A stretch of DNA of 64,000 nucleotides from Saussurea involucrata (Eukaryota > Streptophyta > Magnoliopsida > Asterales > Asteraceae): contig CM066317.1 of the NCBI GenBank assembly GCA_033807775.1, positions 11,429,870 through 11,493,869 on the forward strand, in the 5' to 3' direction. Every line of letters begins with the position of its first letter. Positions within the stretch are counted from its first letter, which is position 1. Shown here one piece after another: positions 34,728 to 46,024 of this stretch. Under the pieces are notes generated by a model that made no database searches, had not been told where the DNA came from, and saw only the letters and a program-made list of their open reading frames with translations. The translations under genes were made by a program, and so were the position numbers.

Positions 34728-36496
34728 TATAACGTCCCAGATTTCATAGCAGGCACCCAACCAAAAATAAGCATTCGAATTACATAAAACCTTGTCTTTA
34801 CATCATCAATAATTCATACTAAACAAAATTTACAGCGGAAGTCTCTAAATCCACAGCCGAGAGCTATTCTATAGTCATCATAGCCAAAACTTGGGGTTAC
34901 TCTAAGCTTCAAGTACTTCTTATCGCCTCCTAGTTCTTACTGGAAGAACCCTTAACATGCTTACCTGAAAATGGTTTAGTTTTGAAAGCGAGGGTTAGAC
35001 CAAAAGGTCTAGTGAATTCCCTCCATAAAAGAACATGTATAAACAATATGAAATCATTTCGTTAAAATGCATCATAAATCATCACATATGGTACTGCACT
35101 GTGTAATGGATCCCTTAACCATTCGTGATCGGGGCCCCAGCAGACTCCCCTTTCGCCCTCTCGTATCGGGGCCCCAGCAGACTCCTCGATACCCGCCTAG
35201 GAGGAAACGAATTCCAACCTACCGTCTCGTCAAACATATCCAAGGGATCATTAGATCCCGAGGCTCATTGATCCCACAGTACAGACCGACATCACATAGC
35301 ATGCACGTACGTTTCATAAAAGCATTTGACTCTTTATAGATCATGCGCATCATTTCAACATATCAAACATTCCCTTTCCTTCCATGCATATCATTTCATA
35401 AATATTTCATGCTCGTTAAAACCATAATCAGTAAAAGAATCATTTAACATTTGCGTCGTAAAAGAGGTTTAGGGAACTCACCTGGTACGTTCGTTTGCTT
35501 TTCCCTACTCCGCTCTTTACTTCAAAATGTCTACTTGAACGAGGGACAGATTCATAAGCTGACTAAAACTATCCGGACACTTCTTACTTGCTACTCTACT
35601 CTTTTCCGGACAGGTTACCGGATAACCTCACTTTTCCGGATACCGCTAAGTACCCGGACAACAACCCTTATCCGGACGACTAACTTATCCGAACGACTAA
35701 CTTATCCGGTCGGCTAACTTATCCGGACGACTAACTTATCCGGTCGGCTAACTTATCCGGACGACTAACTTATCCGGACGGCACAAACTTTCCAGACAAC
35801 ACTATGTCCGGACACCTTCTACAACTCGACTAAGAAGTTTCCCGGACACTCACCCGGACACCTTCATACTTGGAGGTTTCCGGACGAGTGTTGGAAGAAC
35901 TTTATGGGCTGAAATCTTGTTAAACACCCTGAAAACAGCAAGATAACGCGATAGATAGCTACCCTAATGTTCTTTAACCAATTCTCCACAAACTTTACCA
36001 ATTAAACGCGATTGAAGGTGAACAAATCTACTCTAAGGGTCTTAACATTAACTTTAGCCATAAAACCATACAAAGGTCCAACAATCAGCAGATTAACTTA
36101 ATAAGGGTTGTAGATTCGAATTTACCTGACAGTTTCCTTGAAGAAATCGAACCCCCAACACACTCTTTCTTCTAAATTGCTACTTGGGAACCTTCTCCTT
36201 CCCTTTGATCTTGAGCTCCAAGAAAACTTCCTCTTTCTCTCTAGTATCAATTCTCAGCCGCCAAACAACAACAACAATCAGGGATTAGAAGGTTCACCTA
36301 GGGTTTTGGTGCCTTTATATACTCCACCCTTAAATACCAATTAGACCCTCAACTTCTTCTTTTATTTAAAACTCAATCCCACACTTAAAACATTTCGAAT
36401 AAGGTCCGGGTCGTTACATGGCCCCTTAACTTAACTTTCGTTTTTCATACTTTGACCACCAAACTCCAAGACTCACTAAGATTTTGGGTTGTTACA
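34728..36496 (-). repeat. 5' LTR of element C (1769 bp)
   Basis: It is colinear with 28535-30320 apart from one missing 17-bp unit and point changes. Its outer end (plus coordinate 36496) meets unrelated DNA beginning CGAGG. Hairpin at 34996-35011, TATA box at 36314-36321. Confidence 0.9.
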
Positions 36497-36853
36497 CGAG
36501 GGATTTTGTAAGAAAAATAGTTAAAGTGAGAAGGTAATAAGAAATCTGGATCATTGATCACTTTTAATCGATGCATTGCATAACTTTCATTCTCATCAGG
36601 TGGAGACCCCTTCTTACCATTCTCACCGGAACGAACCCATTACTTGAATTAGGTCAAATCACTCTTCTAAAAGGCTTGTTGTAATAGCCATCATAGCTGT
36701 CGTAGCTCAAAACTTGTGTTCCACAACACGTTAAGCCTATGGCATGTCATGGCCTAATCCACGGTTTTTGTGACATGATTTAACTTATCATTATCATCAA
36801 GTCCTTTTATTTATTAGTTTTTAATATATAACATAATTTAACTTATTTATTAT
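36497..36853. other. Intergenic DNA between element C and hAT MITE
   Basis: This is AT-rich sequence without a recognisable gene. I looked for the missing last exon of the dCMP deaminase gene here and found no convincing match. Confidence 0.4.
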
Positions 36854-37252
36854 CATTGGCGGATGGAGTTGAAAAAGGGGGGGGGGGGGGGTCCCATCCC
36901 CCGCTAAAATAAAAAAAATGAATTTTTTAGTGTAAAAACAATTATTTTTTAGCGTTATAGCATGGTTTCGTCCAATGATTTTTTGCACGTCCCCCACTAG
37001 CTAAAAAACCAAAGAAAGTAGTTCAAAATCAATCAAAAAAACAAAAAAAAAAGTCTTTTCAAATCAACCAAAAAAACGAAAAAGTCTTTCGAAATCGACA
37101 AAAAAAACTTTAAAATCTCTCGAAATCAACCGAAAAACTTCAAAAATCTCTTGAAACCGTAGAGTTAGGCTAAAACACAACGAACGACTTTACGGATCTT
37201 TAACATACCTTAAAAGTGATCCCACTATGAAAAAATCCTAGATCCGCCACTG
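36854..37252. mobile_element. hAT-type MITE with perfect 8-bp target duplication
   Basis: The termini CATTGGCGGA and TCCGCCACTG are inverted repeats (9 of 10). The flanking TTTATTAT at 36846-36853 and 37253-37260 is a perfect 8-bp duplication, the hAT hallmark. CA...TG ends and a GTGGCGGA core are typical of plant hAT elements. A 15-base G homopolymer (36877-36891) and several AATC(A/G)A(C/A)(A/C)AAAAAA(C) repeats lie inside. No transposase ORF. Confidence 0.85.
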
Positions 37253-38190
37253 TTTATTATCATCAACTCTCGGTGGAAAACAATACAATCTTTAATGAGA
37301 GTTAAAACGGGCTGGAAAATCTCTTGAATAAAACCATTTATTTGCACCCACTTTGATTTCTTGTGGGCCAATTTAATTAATTCTAGTTTTATTTCAAACA
37401 CATGCCAATCTTTTACAAAAATTCAAATCCGACATTTTAGAAAATTGTACTTAAAATAATAAATGGAAAACAAGAACTTTAAGATATTACTTCTTCAGGG
37501 CCTATATTATTATTTTAGTATTATTAGAAGTGTATTCGTGCAATGTAGCTTGATACATCTCAATTTTAATGTTTCATTTTACTTTTTGTATTTATCTACG
37601 GTCTTTTGTGATTTTAAGGAACGATAATAGTTTTTTGAGTAAATTACATTTTTGGTCCTTGTGGTTGACACTCATTATCAACTTTGGTCCCTCCTTCAAA
37701 CTAATTACAATTTTGGTTATTATGGTTGCCATTTTATTTCATTTTTTGTCTCTCTGACCAACTTTAATTAAAAAGCTTAGTTAAGTTAAGGGTATTTTGG
37801 TCCATTCATCTTTTTTTTGTCTTCTTCATTTTCCTTTTTATTAGATTATATAGTAAATTACACTTATAGTCCATATGGTTTGTCTTTTTCTTCTTTTCTT
37901 ATCTTTCCTACCTTTTTTCATTTTTCACTTTATATTCTTATTTATATTAATTAATGATAATTGTAACTAACAATACATTAAAAATATGTATTATATTTTA
38001 TAAATTACACCATTAGAAAAATCTTATCGATACGTTTAAATAAAGTTCTGTATTAAATATTTTCTTATACTTTTATGCAATATATTTGATAATTGTAACT
38101 TAATTTACCTGTATGCACAAATACATAGCGTCCAAAGTTAACACGAAAAAAAGTTTACAAAATAGTGGGTCTCATATATATAGGGGTGGG
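37253..38190. other. AT-rich intergenic DNA with dispersed-repeat fragments
   Basis: A TAAATTACATTTTTGGTCC string at about 37640 and a TAAATTACACTTATAGTCC string at about 37855 are two copies of a dispersed plant repeat of unknown class. No gene is recognised, and the last deaminase exon was not found. Confidence 0.4.
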
Positions 38191-38970
38191 TTCAAATGAA
38201 AACTCATTTTAAATTGTGAACATGAGAACAAGTCACAACCATTGATCAAGATTTGAAAAATTAATCAATGATTAAAACTTAATGAAACCAATTGAGAAGT
38301 GATTAGAGACAAATCTGAACATTTAAATTAGCGCCTACCATGTTTGACTTTTTATTTTCTTTTTTAATTAAGAAAAACTTTAAAGCCTTAAAGTTTAAAA
38401 TAAATTATCTTAAAAATTACTAATATTTTAATCAAACAAATTACATCAAAAAAGCGAGAATTCCGTGCTTTTCGATGACATCCATCTCGATATAGTTTTT
38501 TCTTCATTTTAACTGTTTTTACGTGAAATGCTATGCATGTGTTATATTCAGTATGAATATGTATGCACGTTTCCTGGTGTCCATATTCAGTATGAATAAC
38601 AAAGGAGAACGTTTCACTATTCATGACAAATAACACAGTATTCAAAATTAATAATACAACATTCAGGATGAATAATACACGAATTCCTGATTCATGTATT
38701 ATTAAACATGAATCGTGTATTATTCACGTTGAATGTTGTATTATTCATCCTGAATGATACATTATTCATGATGAATAATCTATGAATGACCTGTGAAGGT
38801 GTGAACACATGACGCACTATCTTTTGTTTTCCGATTCACAGTCGAAACTTGGTTTTATTCTTTATGAATATGTATGCACATCTCCAAGTGTCCACATTCA
38901 GTATGAATAACAAAGGTGAACGTTAATTCACTATTCATAATGAATAATACAATATTCAGGATGAATAATA
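38191..38970. repeat. Palindrome-rich region of ATTCA-N-TGAAT motifs
   Basis: From 38545 to 38970 about ten short palindromes of the form ATTCA(2-3 nt)TGAAT recur (ATTCAGTATGAAT, ATTCATCCTGAAT, ATTCATGATGAAT, ATTCAGGATGAAT). They are interspersed with ATTATTCA strings in both orientations. The beginning (38190-38260) resembles the GAGAACC hairpin MITE at 13412 and also follows a short TA tract. It may be a complex foldback element; its ends are not defined. Confidence 0.5.
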
Positions 38971-39866
38971 CAGTATCGCTAAAATCAGTAAACCAAGAGA
39001 AATAGAGAGACGAAGATTCCACTATGAATTACAAAAGAAAGTTAGAGCTAGTATACAAGGGAGGGTCATTTTGGCCTACCCGTACACAATGGTTATGCTA
39101 AAGTGAGCCCTTGCATTTTTAAACCTCCCTCTTATATTTATTTGGTTTTAACTCCAAAATCATCTCAATCTTTTTGAAGGCCCTGTTATATTATAACGTA
39201 TACTCTTGGATAGGTCTTCACTCTTCATTGAGGTGGGTTCATAGGTCTATATAACTCGGGCCACAAACAAGTAAAATTGGGCCCCAAATGTTTAGGGACC
39301 TGTTCAAAAACCCATATTTAACATGTTAATGGACGGCCATGTTTAAACCCATCATTAAAGGTTGAGTTGTGATTAGACTTGAACGGGTTTAAATTCAGAC
39401 ATAATTGAATTTAGATAATTTTTTATGGGATTCTACATGGTTTCAGAGCCAATATCTACTACTCTAACTCAACACCCTTATGAGGACTCCAACATGATTC
39501 TAATTATCGTTTAAGAGTGATGCACATTTCAAATTGATATTCCCCAAAGATATTAACCCAAGAACTGATAACGGTTGTTGGGTTACCATTCGGTAAAAGA
39601 GGAAGTGCACAATATGTCGGAAAAGAGATGAGCCATTTAAGAGACTCGCTTGAGTTAGAAGCTTCTAGGTCTCATGAAATCTGAGTTTAATCTCATTCAT
39701 CCTTGGCTGATGTCTTCTAACCTTCAAAATGATCAACAAATGCAACATCTAATCAAAAATGAAAACTCCGGAGAAATGCTTATGTTCAAGCGTTTCTTTC
39801 TAAAATCAACCGATTGAAACCATTTCATGTCACCAACATCATAAACAGTCCTAGAAAAATGCAAAA
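38971..39866. other. Intergenic DNA with an LTR/PBS-like remnant
   Basis: TGGTTTCAGAGCC at about 39439-39451, preceded by GGGATTCTACA, looks like a decayed LTR end plus initiator-Met PBS. The matching LTR was not found. No gene is recognised. Confidence 0.35.
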
Positions 39867-40474
39867 ACCAGTCCCACATGGATAGAAAAGTATATTTGTG
39901 AGCTCCTTATAAACTCAAAGTTGTAGGCTACCAATAACTTCCACCATGGCTTTAAGTTGGATTCAAAGTTATTGGAACAACCTGTTGATTCGGGCTTGGG
40001 GGATTACAAATGGTATCAGAGTCGATACGGGCATTTATTTGCTCCAACGAATTCTCCAAAACTCTCTAAAATGGAAAAAAAAAATAGGAGAGAGAGAGAG
40101 TAGAATTTTAAGATTTAATAATAAATCTTGAAATGAAATATTTAAGAGAGAAATAATATTTAATTAGATATATGTAAGATTTTAATAATACGAGCAATGA
40201 TGTAATCTCTAAAATGGAGAATCTGTTGGAGTTAAATGCAAATTTTCTTAAGAGATTTTGGACTTTTGTTCTCCATTTTGAAAAACTTTTAGAGAATATG
40301 TTGGAGACACTCTTAGGCGAGTCCCACATCGCCAATTACAAGAAAGAAAATTATGGGCGGGTCTAACGAGGACGCAAGGAGTTTAAATTGGGGAAGTTTG
40401 TAACAACCGGTCCCACGTGAATAGAAGAGCTCCTTATAAGCTTAAAGTTGTGGGCTACCAATAACTTACAAAAA
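39867..40474 (+). mobile_element. Degenerate TRIM-like element
   Basis: A block at 39869-39939 (CCCACATGGATAG...GGGCTACCAATAACTT type) recurs directly at 40408-40472. Between them a clear PBS TGGTATCAGAG (40011-40021) follows GGGATTACAAA. A purine-rich tract (GGGGAAGT) precedes the right block. Two short LTR-like blocks around a PBS with no coding space fit a terminal-repeat retrotransposon in miniature; the exact LTR ends are unclear. Confidence 0.45.
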
Positions 40475-40514
40475 AGATGCTCAAGATGAAAGAACCTTAT
40501 TATGTATTACTTAC

Positions 40515-43500
40515 TTTAACGCCTGCCATCGATAGAAGCTTGTGAGAAGCAACATAAATAACATTAGAGTTCTCCAAACTCTTCTCCACAAAATATATAA
40601 CTTCAGAAACCCCTGACTGTGATATAAAGATTCAGAAGTTTGATTCAGCCTTATATTGATAAGTATGCAACAAAGACCACAAGAAAAAAGATGCATACAA
40701 ACTCACCTGAATGATAACTTTTGCGCACTCGTTGCAAGGGAACATCGTTACGTAAAGCATCTGCACGTTTATAAGAACAAAGCATGCCTCATAATACCCT
40801 AACAGGCAGGTTGTATTTTTGCCCTTTATCGATCTAAATCTAATAGTTATTTCTTCTATTAAAACTTTTAAGCAAAATTTTGTTTCTCTTTTGGTCTCTA
40901 AATTACATTCATTATGAAAAGCCAACCTAGCAATTTGAATTGTAACCCCACTTGTCTTCAGTTTACTATTTTATGTAGCTTAATGTAGTTACTCATTTGG
41001 TGCTAAAGAATAAAATATGAAATTCTTTTTAAGGCAGGAAGGATCCATGTCTAAGAGGAGGAAAGTACGTGACTGGGTGTCCGAGTCTTAATGGCAGGGA
41101 CTGACCGAATATGGTGCATATGCCAGTGCCACCGCTTCGTTTTAGAGTCGGAAAAGATGCCATACGTAACAATGAGGGTATTAGGAGTGCCAGAATATTA
41201 GAGTATTATGAGGCATATTCTGGGAAAGGTGCCATTCGTTTTATGGTCGAGAATATGGTGCATATGCCAGTGCCATCGCTTCGTTTTAGGGACTGCCATT
41301 CCAGTTACGTTTATAAGAACAAAGCATGCCCTCAAAGGCCCACAAAGTCGCGTGATGTGCTTTAACCTGAATTCCACCATTTCAAGGGACTTCTTTTAAG
41401 TTCTTTTGGTTGATTTCAAAGGACTTTTTCCGGTTTTTTGGTTGATGTTCCTTGTATTTTCTAATATCCAAAAGCATCCTTCAAAGTTTAGCAGGTGCAC
41501 CTTTCATACCCCAAAAGAAATTCTACTTGCGAAAATTGGTTGAGCAGGCACACGGGACCCCACTTGGGCCTTCATAGGTCCACCGCTTAGGATGATGAAG
41601 GAAAAAGTGAAAAATGTACTAAAGAAATATTGGACCAACCTGCCCTGCAGCAGATGCATGATTTGTATTCAGAATGCAATTAACTTCAGCATGGCAAACG
41701 TAACTGCAAAGGCAGAAACTTTCATTGATGCATAAAGAAAGATGGTGACTAAAACAAGAAGATTTTATCACAACTAATAAGTATGTATCAACTTCAGCAA
41801 ACATCAGCAAGTAAGAAACTTGTAGTCATTAAGGGGCCATTTACCAAATGCTTACCGGGTAAGCGTTTACCGATATCACTTACTTTACCGATTGAGCATG
41901 GCAAGGACCGACATTCTTACCCGGTAAGAGGTATAGCAAGGACAAAGAGTCTTACCCGGAAAGTGAGAAAATTTTACCCGGTAAGCACTTACCAGGTTTA
42001 AGAAGCTTAACAACAATCTATTTTGATGGCCAAGAATGTTATATGATGATAAGGTAAGGGTGATGCCTCTTCCCAGTAGGCGCTTACCCAGTAAGCGCTT
42101 GGTAAACGACCTCTAAATAGAGTTTGTAAGAAGGTAATTAAGCACTTACGGATACTTTGTCTCCAAAGGATCCCCATTCTTGGATTTCTAAAATGAGAAA
42201 GAAGATTAGTTGACAATCAACAAATTATGATTTATGAACCTTATCAAAACTATATTTAGAATACCAACTTTTGACCACGGAAGTTTGTCATCAGAACAAC
42301 CGCGTGGAAAACCGTTATAGCCAATGCCTGTTTATAGGTCAAAGATATACGTGTCATAGAAAGAGTCGAGCAAAGACAGTAAAATGATGACAAAAGCTAG
42401 TAAAGCATCGGTTGAAGTGTGGTGTCAATAGCAATGTTTGTTTAGAGACTTGCTTTATATGGTGTACAAAAATAGGTGGAAACATAAACTTACATAAAAA
42501 AGACTTGGATTAATTTTCTTTTTTTGGCATTTACGATCATGTTATTTTAAGGTGCGATCGTTTTTTATATTCACTGAAGTTAATGTTTTTTGAAATTGGC
42601 ATTCACAATTTGGTCACTTATTAAGGCGCGATCATGTTTCCGCTCGCTGAATTTTCTGTTCCCAAAAATAGGCATTCGTAAAAATAGGCGCGATCATGTT
42701 TCATAAGAAATCTCATTCTTGCAATTCTCTAATATATTACAAGCAGTTTGTGTGCATATTGAGTGATCAGGTGTTGCATTTTATAAAGTTTAATTAAATA
42801 AATCATAGGTCAAGGTGAATTGAACGAGTGCACCCAATACCACACTCGATACAGATACAACTCTCCAAGCCCATTAATGAGAAAAATACTTTTAAAGCAG
42901 AGCTACATAAAACTTGGAAATATGACATTCCTCCAGAAATTCTTACCGAGTATTATACCATCTTGACTCACCAAGCATGCTCCAACCTACGATGCAAAAT
43001 AATGTAAAATTAGCAATCTACCAACACTGAAGCAAAACATTTCAAATTAACAAGTCCATCCAAAAGTATAAGAAAAAATTCTTTCACATTCTGTTCATTT
43101 TGTAAGCATGATCACCACTCAAACATGGCCAACATGATGCACCAAATAAGAAAACTACAAGAAATTTGGTTTACCATTAAGCAGAGGCGGCCCTAGGAAT
43201 TTTTTCAAGTGGTGACAATTTGACTGTAAGAAACGAAACTAGGGATATTTTTCACAAAATCATCGTTGATCCGTTGGTTAGTTCCTTGTTTTTCGTATGT
43301 GATAATGTGAAGTCATGCGTTCAAGTCTTTTATCCCCAAAATTTCAGAAACATAATAAACCTAGAATTAAAAGCTAAAAACTAGGAATATGATACAAATG
43401 GGATTCAAAAGACAATGCAAACCAACTCTGCCAAGAGAAACTTGTGCTATTATTATGGTTTCAAGAAATATACGGTTGCACCCAACAACATAATACTATG

Positions 43501-44275
43501 GCACCTTTCACGACCCTAAAACGAAGTGGTGGCACGGCATATGCACCATATTCGGTCAGTCCCTGCCATTAAGACACGGACACCCAGTCACCTACTTTCC
43601 TCCTCTCAGACATGGATTCTTCCGCCCCAAAAAGAATTTCATTTTTTATTTTTTCGTATCATATGAGTAACTACATTAAGCTAAAAAAATAGTAAACTGA
43701 AGACAAGTGGAGTTACAATTCAAATTGCTAGGTTGGATTTTCACAATGAAATGTAAATTAGAGACCAAAATAGTAACAATATTTAACTTTAAAAGTTTCT
43801 ATAGAAGAATAACTATTACATTTAGATCGATAAAGAGGAAAAATTCAACCTGCCTGTTAGGATCCTTGGATCTCTCAGCTGAAAGAAATGCGATTGCCAT
43901 AAAATAGTCATCCCATGATAAGTATCTGCGTTAAAAATTAACACAGGTTCTCTGTTAATAAATTGGCAAATTTAGGTGCAGATATCCCATGAACAATCAG
44001 TTTGAGACACATGCGATAAACATAATGCCGTTCAACCATTGCTTTCGCTGAGAAACAATAGAGAGCATTCTCAGAACTAAGTAACTTTACCCTTTGCGTT
44101 TGGAGGGATCGTAAGGATCACCGGAAGATGAATTCCTCCGCAGCACGACATCTGAAGTAGAGTCGGCGGCGGACAACTTTTTCCTAGGGTTTACTAAGAA
44201 CCGAATTGCGATTGCAGAGGCGACGGCACCGGCTATGGTAGCGGTGGAGATCAGAGTGAGGTCTCTTGTATTCAT
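40515..44275 (-). CDS. Deoxycytidylate (dCMP) deaminase, eight exons, last exon not found
   Basis: Predicted role: zinc-dependent deamination of dCMP to dUMP for dTMP synthesis. Minus-strand exons: 44275-44091, 43925-43850, 42986-42947, 42327-42269, 42187-42150, 41703-41640, 40760-40707, 40616-40515. All introns start GT and end AG, and phases join without a stop (206 codons). Visible motifs: hydrophobic N-terminal segment (about residues 8-28), GYNGFPRGCSDDKLPW (103-118), zinc/catalytic CHAEVN (His137, Glu139) and PCNEC (Cys163, Cys166), then EVIYFVEK. The start is Met at 44275, where I recall plant orthologues beginning; an in-frame Met lies at 44299. After Lys206 a consensus donor (GTAAGT) predicts one more short exon, not seen in 36500-40500. 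Reading through would add four residues and a stop. Introns carry a MITE and an inverted duplication. Confidence 0.93.
40765..41330. repeat. Inserted inverted-duplication arm A in deaminase intron 6, flanked by 24-bp direct repeats
   Basis: 40765-40788 and 41307-41330 are identical 24-bp direct repeats bracketing 518 bp. Within it 40798-41163 is an inverted copy of 43497-43862, including the last 12 coding bases of exon 2 (CCTAACAGGCAG). A 37-bp direct repeat (GGTGCATATGCCAGTGCCA core) occurs at 41109 and 41252. The block lies between exons 6 and 7, immediately upstream (in gene sense) of the exon 7 acceptor. Confidence 0.8.
41833..42113. mobile_element. Harbinger/Tourist-type MITE, copy 2, in deaminase intron 5
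   Basis: The 281-bp element has GGGGCCATTTACCAAATGC at one end and the inverse GAGGTCGTTTACCAAGCGC at the other, flanked by TAA at 41830-41832 and 42114-42116. It has the same TACCGGTAAG-rich interior as copy 1 (18097-18372). It lies 34 bp from the exon 5 donor. Confidence 0.82.
42348..42940. other. Deaminase intron 3 sequence with short repeats
   Basis: The string GGCGCGATCATGTTT occurs at 42625 and 42689, and a related GGTGCGATCGTTTTT at 42552. It looks like a decayed tandem duplication of about 70 bp. No exon is apparent. Confidence 0.4.
43497..43862. repeat. Inverted-duplication arm B: exon 2 end plus intron 2 start
   Basis: This is the arm in its apparent original place: it starts with the last 12 bases of exon 2 and continues into intron 2. 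The copy at 40798-41163 is in opposite orientation with scattered mismatches and small indels. The arms enclose exons 3-6. Confidence 0.8.
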
Positions 44276-44350
44276 GGCCGTAGTTCGAAGCGATTGCAAC
44301 GATGGAGATGAATTTCACCAAGAAAATGCATCCTCCATTGATGAACTTTT

Positions 44351-44393
44351 GCCGCCAAACAGGATGGGGTAGGTAAAAAAAATAGCGGGAAAA
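44351..44393 (-). promoter_or_regulatory. E2F-like sites upstream of dCMP deaminase
   Basis: On the minus strand TTTTCCCGC (44393-44385) contains TTTCCCGC, the E2F/DP consensus seen in plant ribonucleotide reductase promoters. A second E2F-like core, GTTTGGCGGC, lies at 44360-44351. They sit about 76-118 bp upstream of the chosen start codon. E2F control suits a dNTP-synthesis gene expressed in S phase. Regulation is inferred from sequence only. Confidence 0.55.
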
Positions 44394-44565
44394 TATATTG
44401 TGAAATTACGTGTTGGGGGCTTTTTAACATCATATTAATTTGGGCTTGTTTTGGGCTTATTTGGGATTTCGTAATTTCTAACAAATTTTAATTAAAAATG
44501 GATTTTTATTTTATTTTCTTTTAACAGATTTTTTTATTGTAATCTAAAATAAATAAAGCTTCTTA

Positions 44566-44982
44566 GAGCATCCACAACAATGAAATTTCATCCCAATTCC
44601 AAATGGGTCACATCAGCGCCACATCAGCGCCACAATTATCTTCAAATTATACCCTACAACAATAAAATTTCATCCAATTGCAAATGTGACACCTCATCAT
44701 AAAAACTATATTTTAATCAAATAACAACAACACTACAATTAAATACTATTTACTGTAATTTAATATGAAATATTTTATTAATTAAATAACTATAATTAAA
44801 TACTCTCTACAAAACTACAATTAAATACTCTCTACAAAACATCACAAAACATGATTTGACATAATACCAATTTCTAATTTTGCAATCATACTCACAACCA
44901 CTACAATTTCTAATTTTGCAATCCTACGTGCCACATTTGCAATCCATATGAAATTGTTATGAAATCCTTGTTGTGGATGCTC
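44566..44982. mobile_element. Harbinger-type MITE (GAGCATCCACAACAA) near the deaminase gene
   Basis: The 417-bp element has termini GAGCATCCACAACAA and TTGTTGTGGATGCTC (perfect 15-bp inverted repeats) and TTA target duplications at 44563-44565 and 44983-44985. It lies about 290 bp upstream of the deaminase start codon, in the likely promoter region. Confidence 0.85.
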
Positions 44983-44985
44983 TTA

Positions 44986-45306
44986 GTTTAGATAAAACTT
45001 GATTTATAAAAAGATAAATTAATTTTTTATTCATTTTCTAATATCGAACTATTATTATTTTATTATAATTTTTTTATGTATCAGGATGATAAGTTTATAA
45101 AATATTTTTGTAATAATGTTAAAATCTCTGACATATAAAATCTTTTGAGTTAAATGTAAATCTTTTTAAATATTTATCTTTTGATTTTATATTTTAAAGA
45201 AATTATAGAAAAGTTGTTGAAGATGCTTTTACTCATCCATAAGAAAAGAGCTTTATTTTAAGTTGAAAGATATATAAAATAGTCAGATCTAGATAAGGGT
45301 GTTAAT
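44986..45306. other. AT-rich DNA up to the LINE target site
   Basis: No gene is visible. The last 17 bp (45290-45306) are the left copy of the LINE target duplication. Confidence 0.6.
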
Positions 45307-46024
45307 TTTTTTTTGAACGGCAATAACTTTTATTACTTACCAAAAACCAAAGTCCAAGATCATAGATACGACCACAAATTACCCCAACTACTAACAGCAC
45401 CTACCAAATCACACCTCGACACTAATCACAAAACAGAGGTTAAAAAACATCTCCTGAATCATCCTTTTTGACCAAAACAGCCTTGTTTCACATCTTTGTT
45501 TGCGAGAAGTAAACGTACCGTGTAAGGCCTGTTATATCGACACTTACACGACCATCTTTAAGAACGTTGATGTTGTTCCACGATCGCCACATAACCAACT
45601 GAGCTTTACCGTTGTTGCCGCCTTCATCGTCTGATCCACCTTGTGTGGATGACCACATACAGCACCTGTTCGGCTTAATTCGGACAGCCGCGACCACAGT
45701 AAGCTGCACCCTTCTGTTTGTTACATGTTTATACCAGTAACCTTTGCCCTTCTGCTTGATATATTCGATTAGACCGCGACCCACTTCTTCTCCCCTTCAC
45801 AGCACCGCTCCTGGATCTGATAGCCACTCCGACCATCCAATCTTCCGCCCTTTTACTTTATTTGAGAACCACTCGTAGCATCTTCGTTGCCATTCATAAA
45901 ATCGATCTTCAACCTTGCTTTTCTCGTTTCTAAACACCATTTGATTGCGATGAGACCATAGGAGATAAAGGAAGCTCCATATAGTTTCCTGCCATAGTTT
46001 TGGTTGTGGTCCCGTGCCCGACTC
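45307..46024 (-). other. LINE 3' region and poly(A) end
   Basis: It lies downstream of the zf-RVT frame on the minus strand. A 98-codon frame (45784-45488) may be the decayed ORF2 C-terminus; no further domain is recognised. The end at 45307 is a short A tail in element sense. Confidence 0.7.

Larger units (their letters stand above)
28452..36496 (-). mobile_element. Ty3/gypsy element C (minus strand), related to B
   Basis: On the minus strand the order is LTR 36496-34728, internal 34727-30321, LTR 30320-28535, then 83 bp of a second PBS/leader (28534-28452) cut off at the junction with element B. The extra leader shows C derives from an LTR-int-LTR-int array. Its PBS and leader resemble B's. 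The LTR ends are TGTAACAACCC...GACGTTATA. The internal region is decayed, with no long ORF. Confidence 0.9.

Noticed and set aside
36541..36640. Possible last deaminase exon on the minus strand (a GGTAAGAAGG string)
   Set aside because: Only three residues (Val-Arg-Arg) match expectation; the following codons do not fit the family.
41111..41380. Overlapping ORFs with a repeated MVHMPVP-type string
   Set aside because: The protein repeat reflects a 37-bp DNA direct repeat in the intronic insertion; the frames lie on both strands and do not join to deaminase exons.
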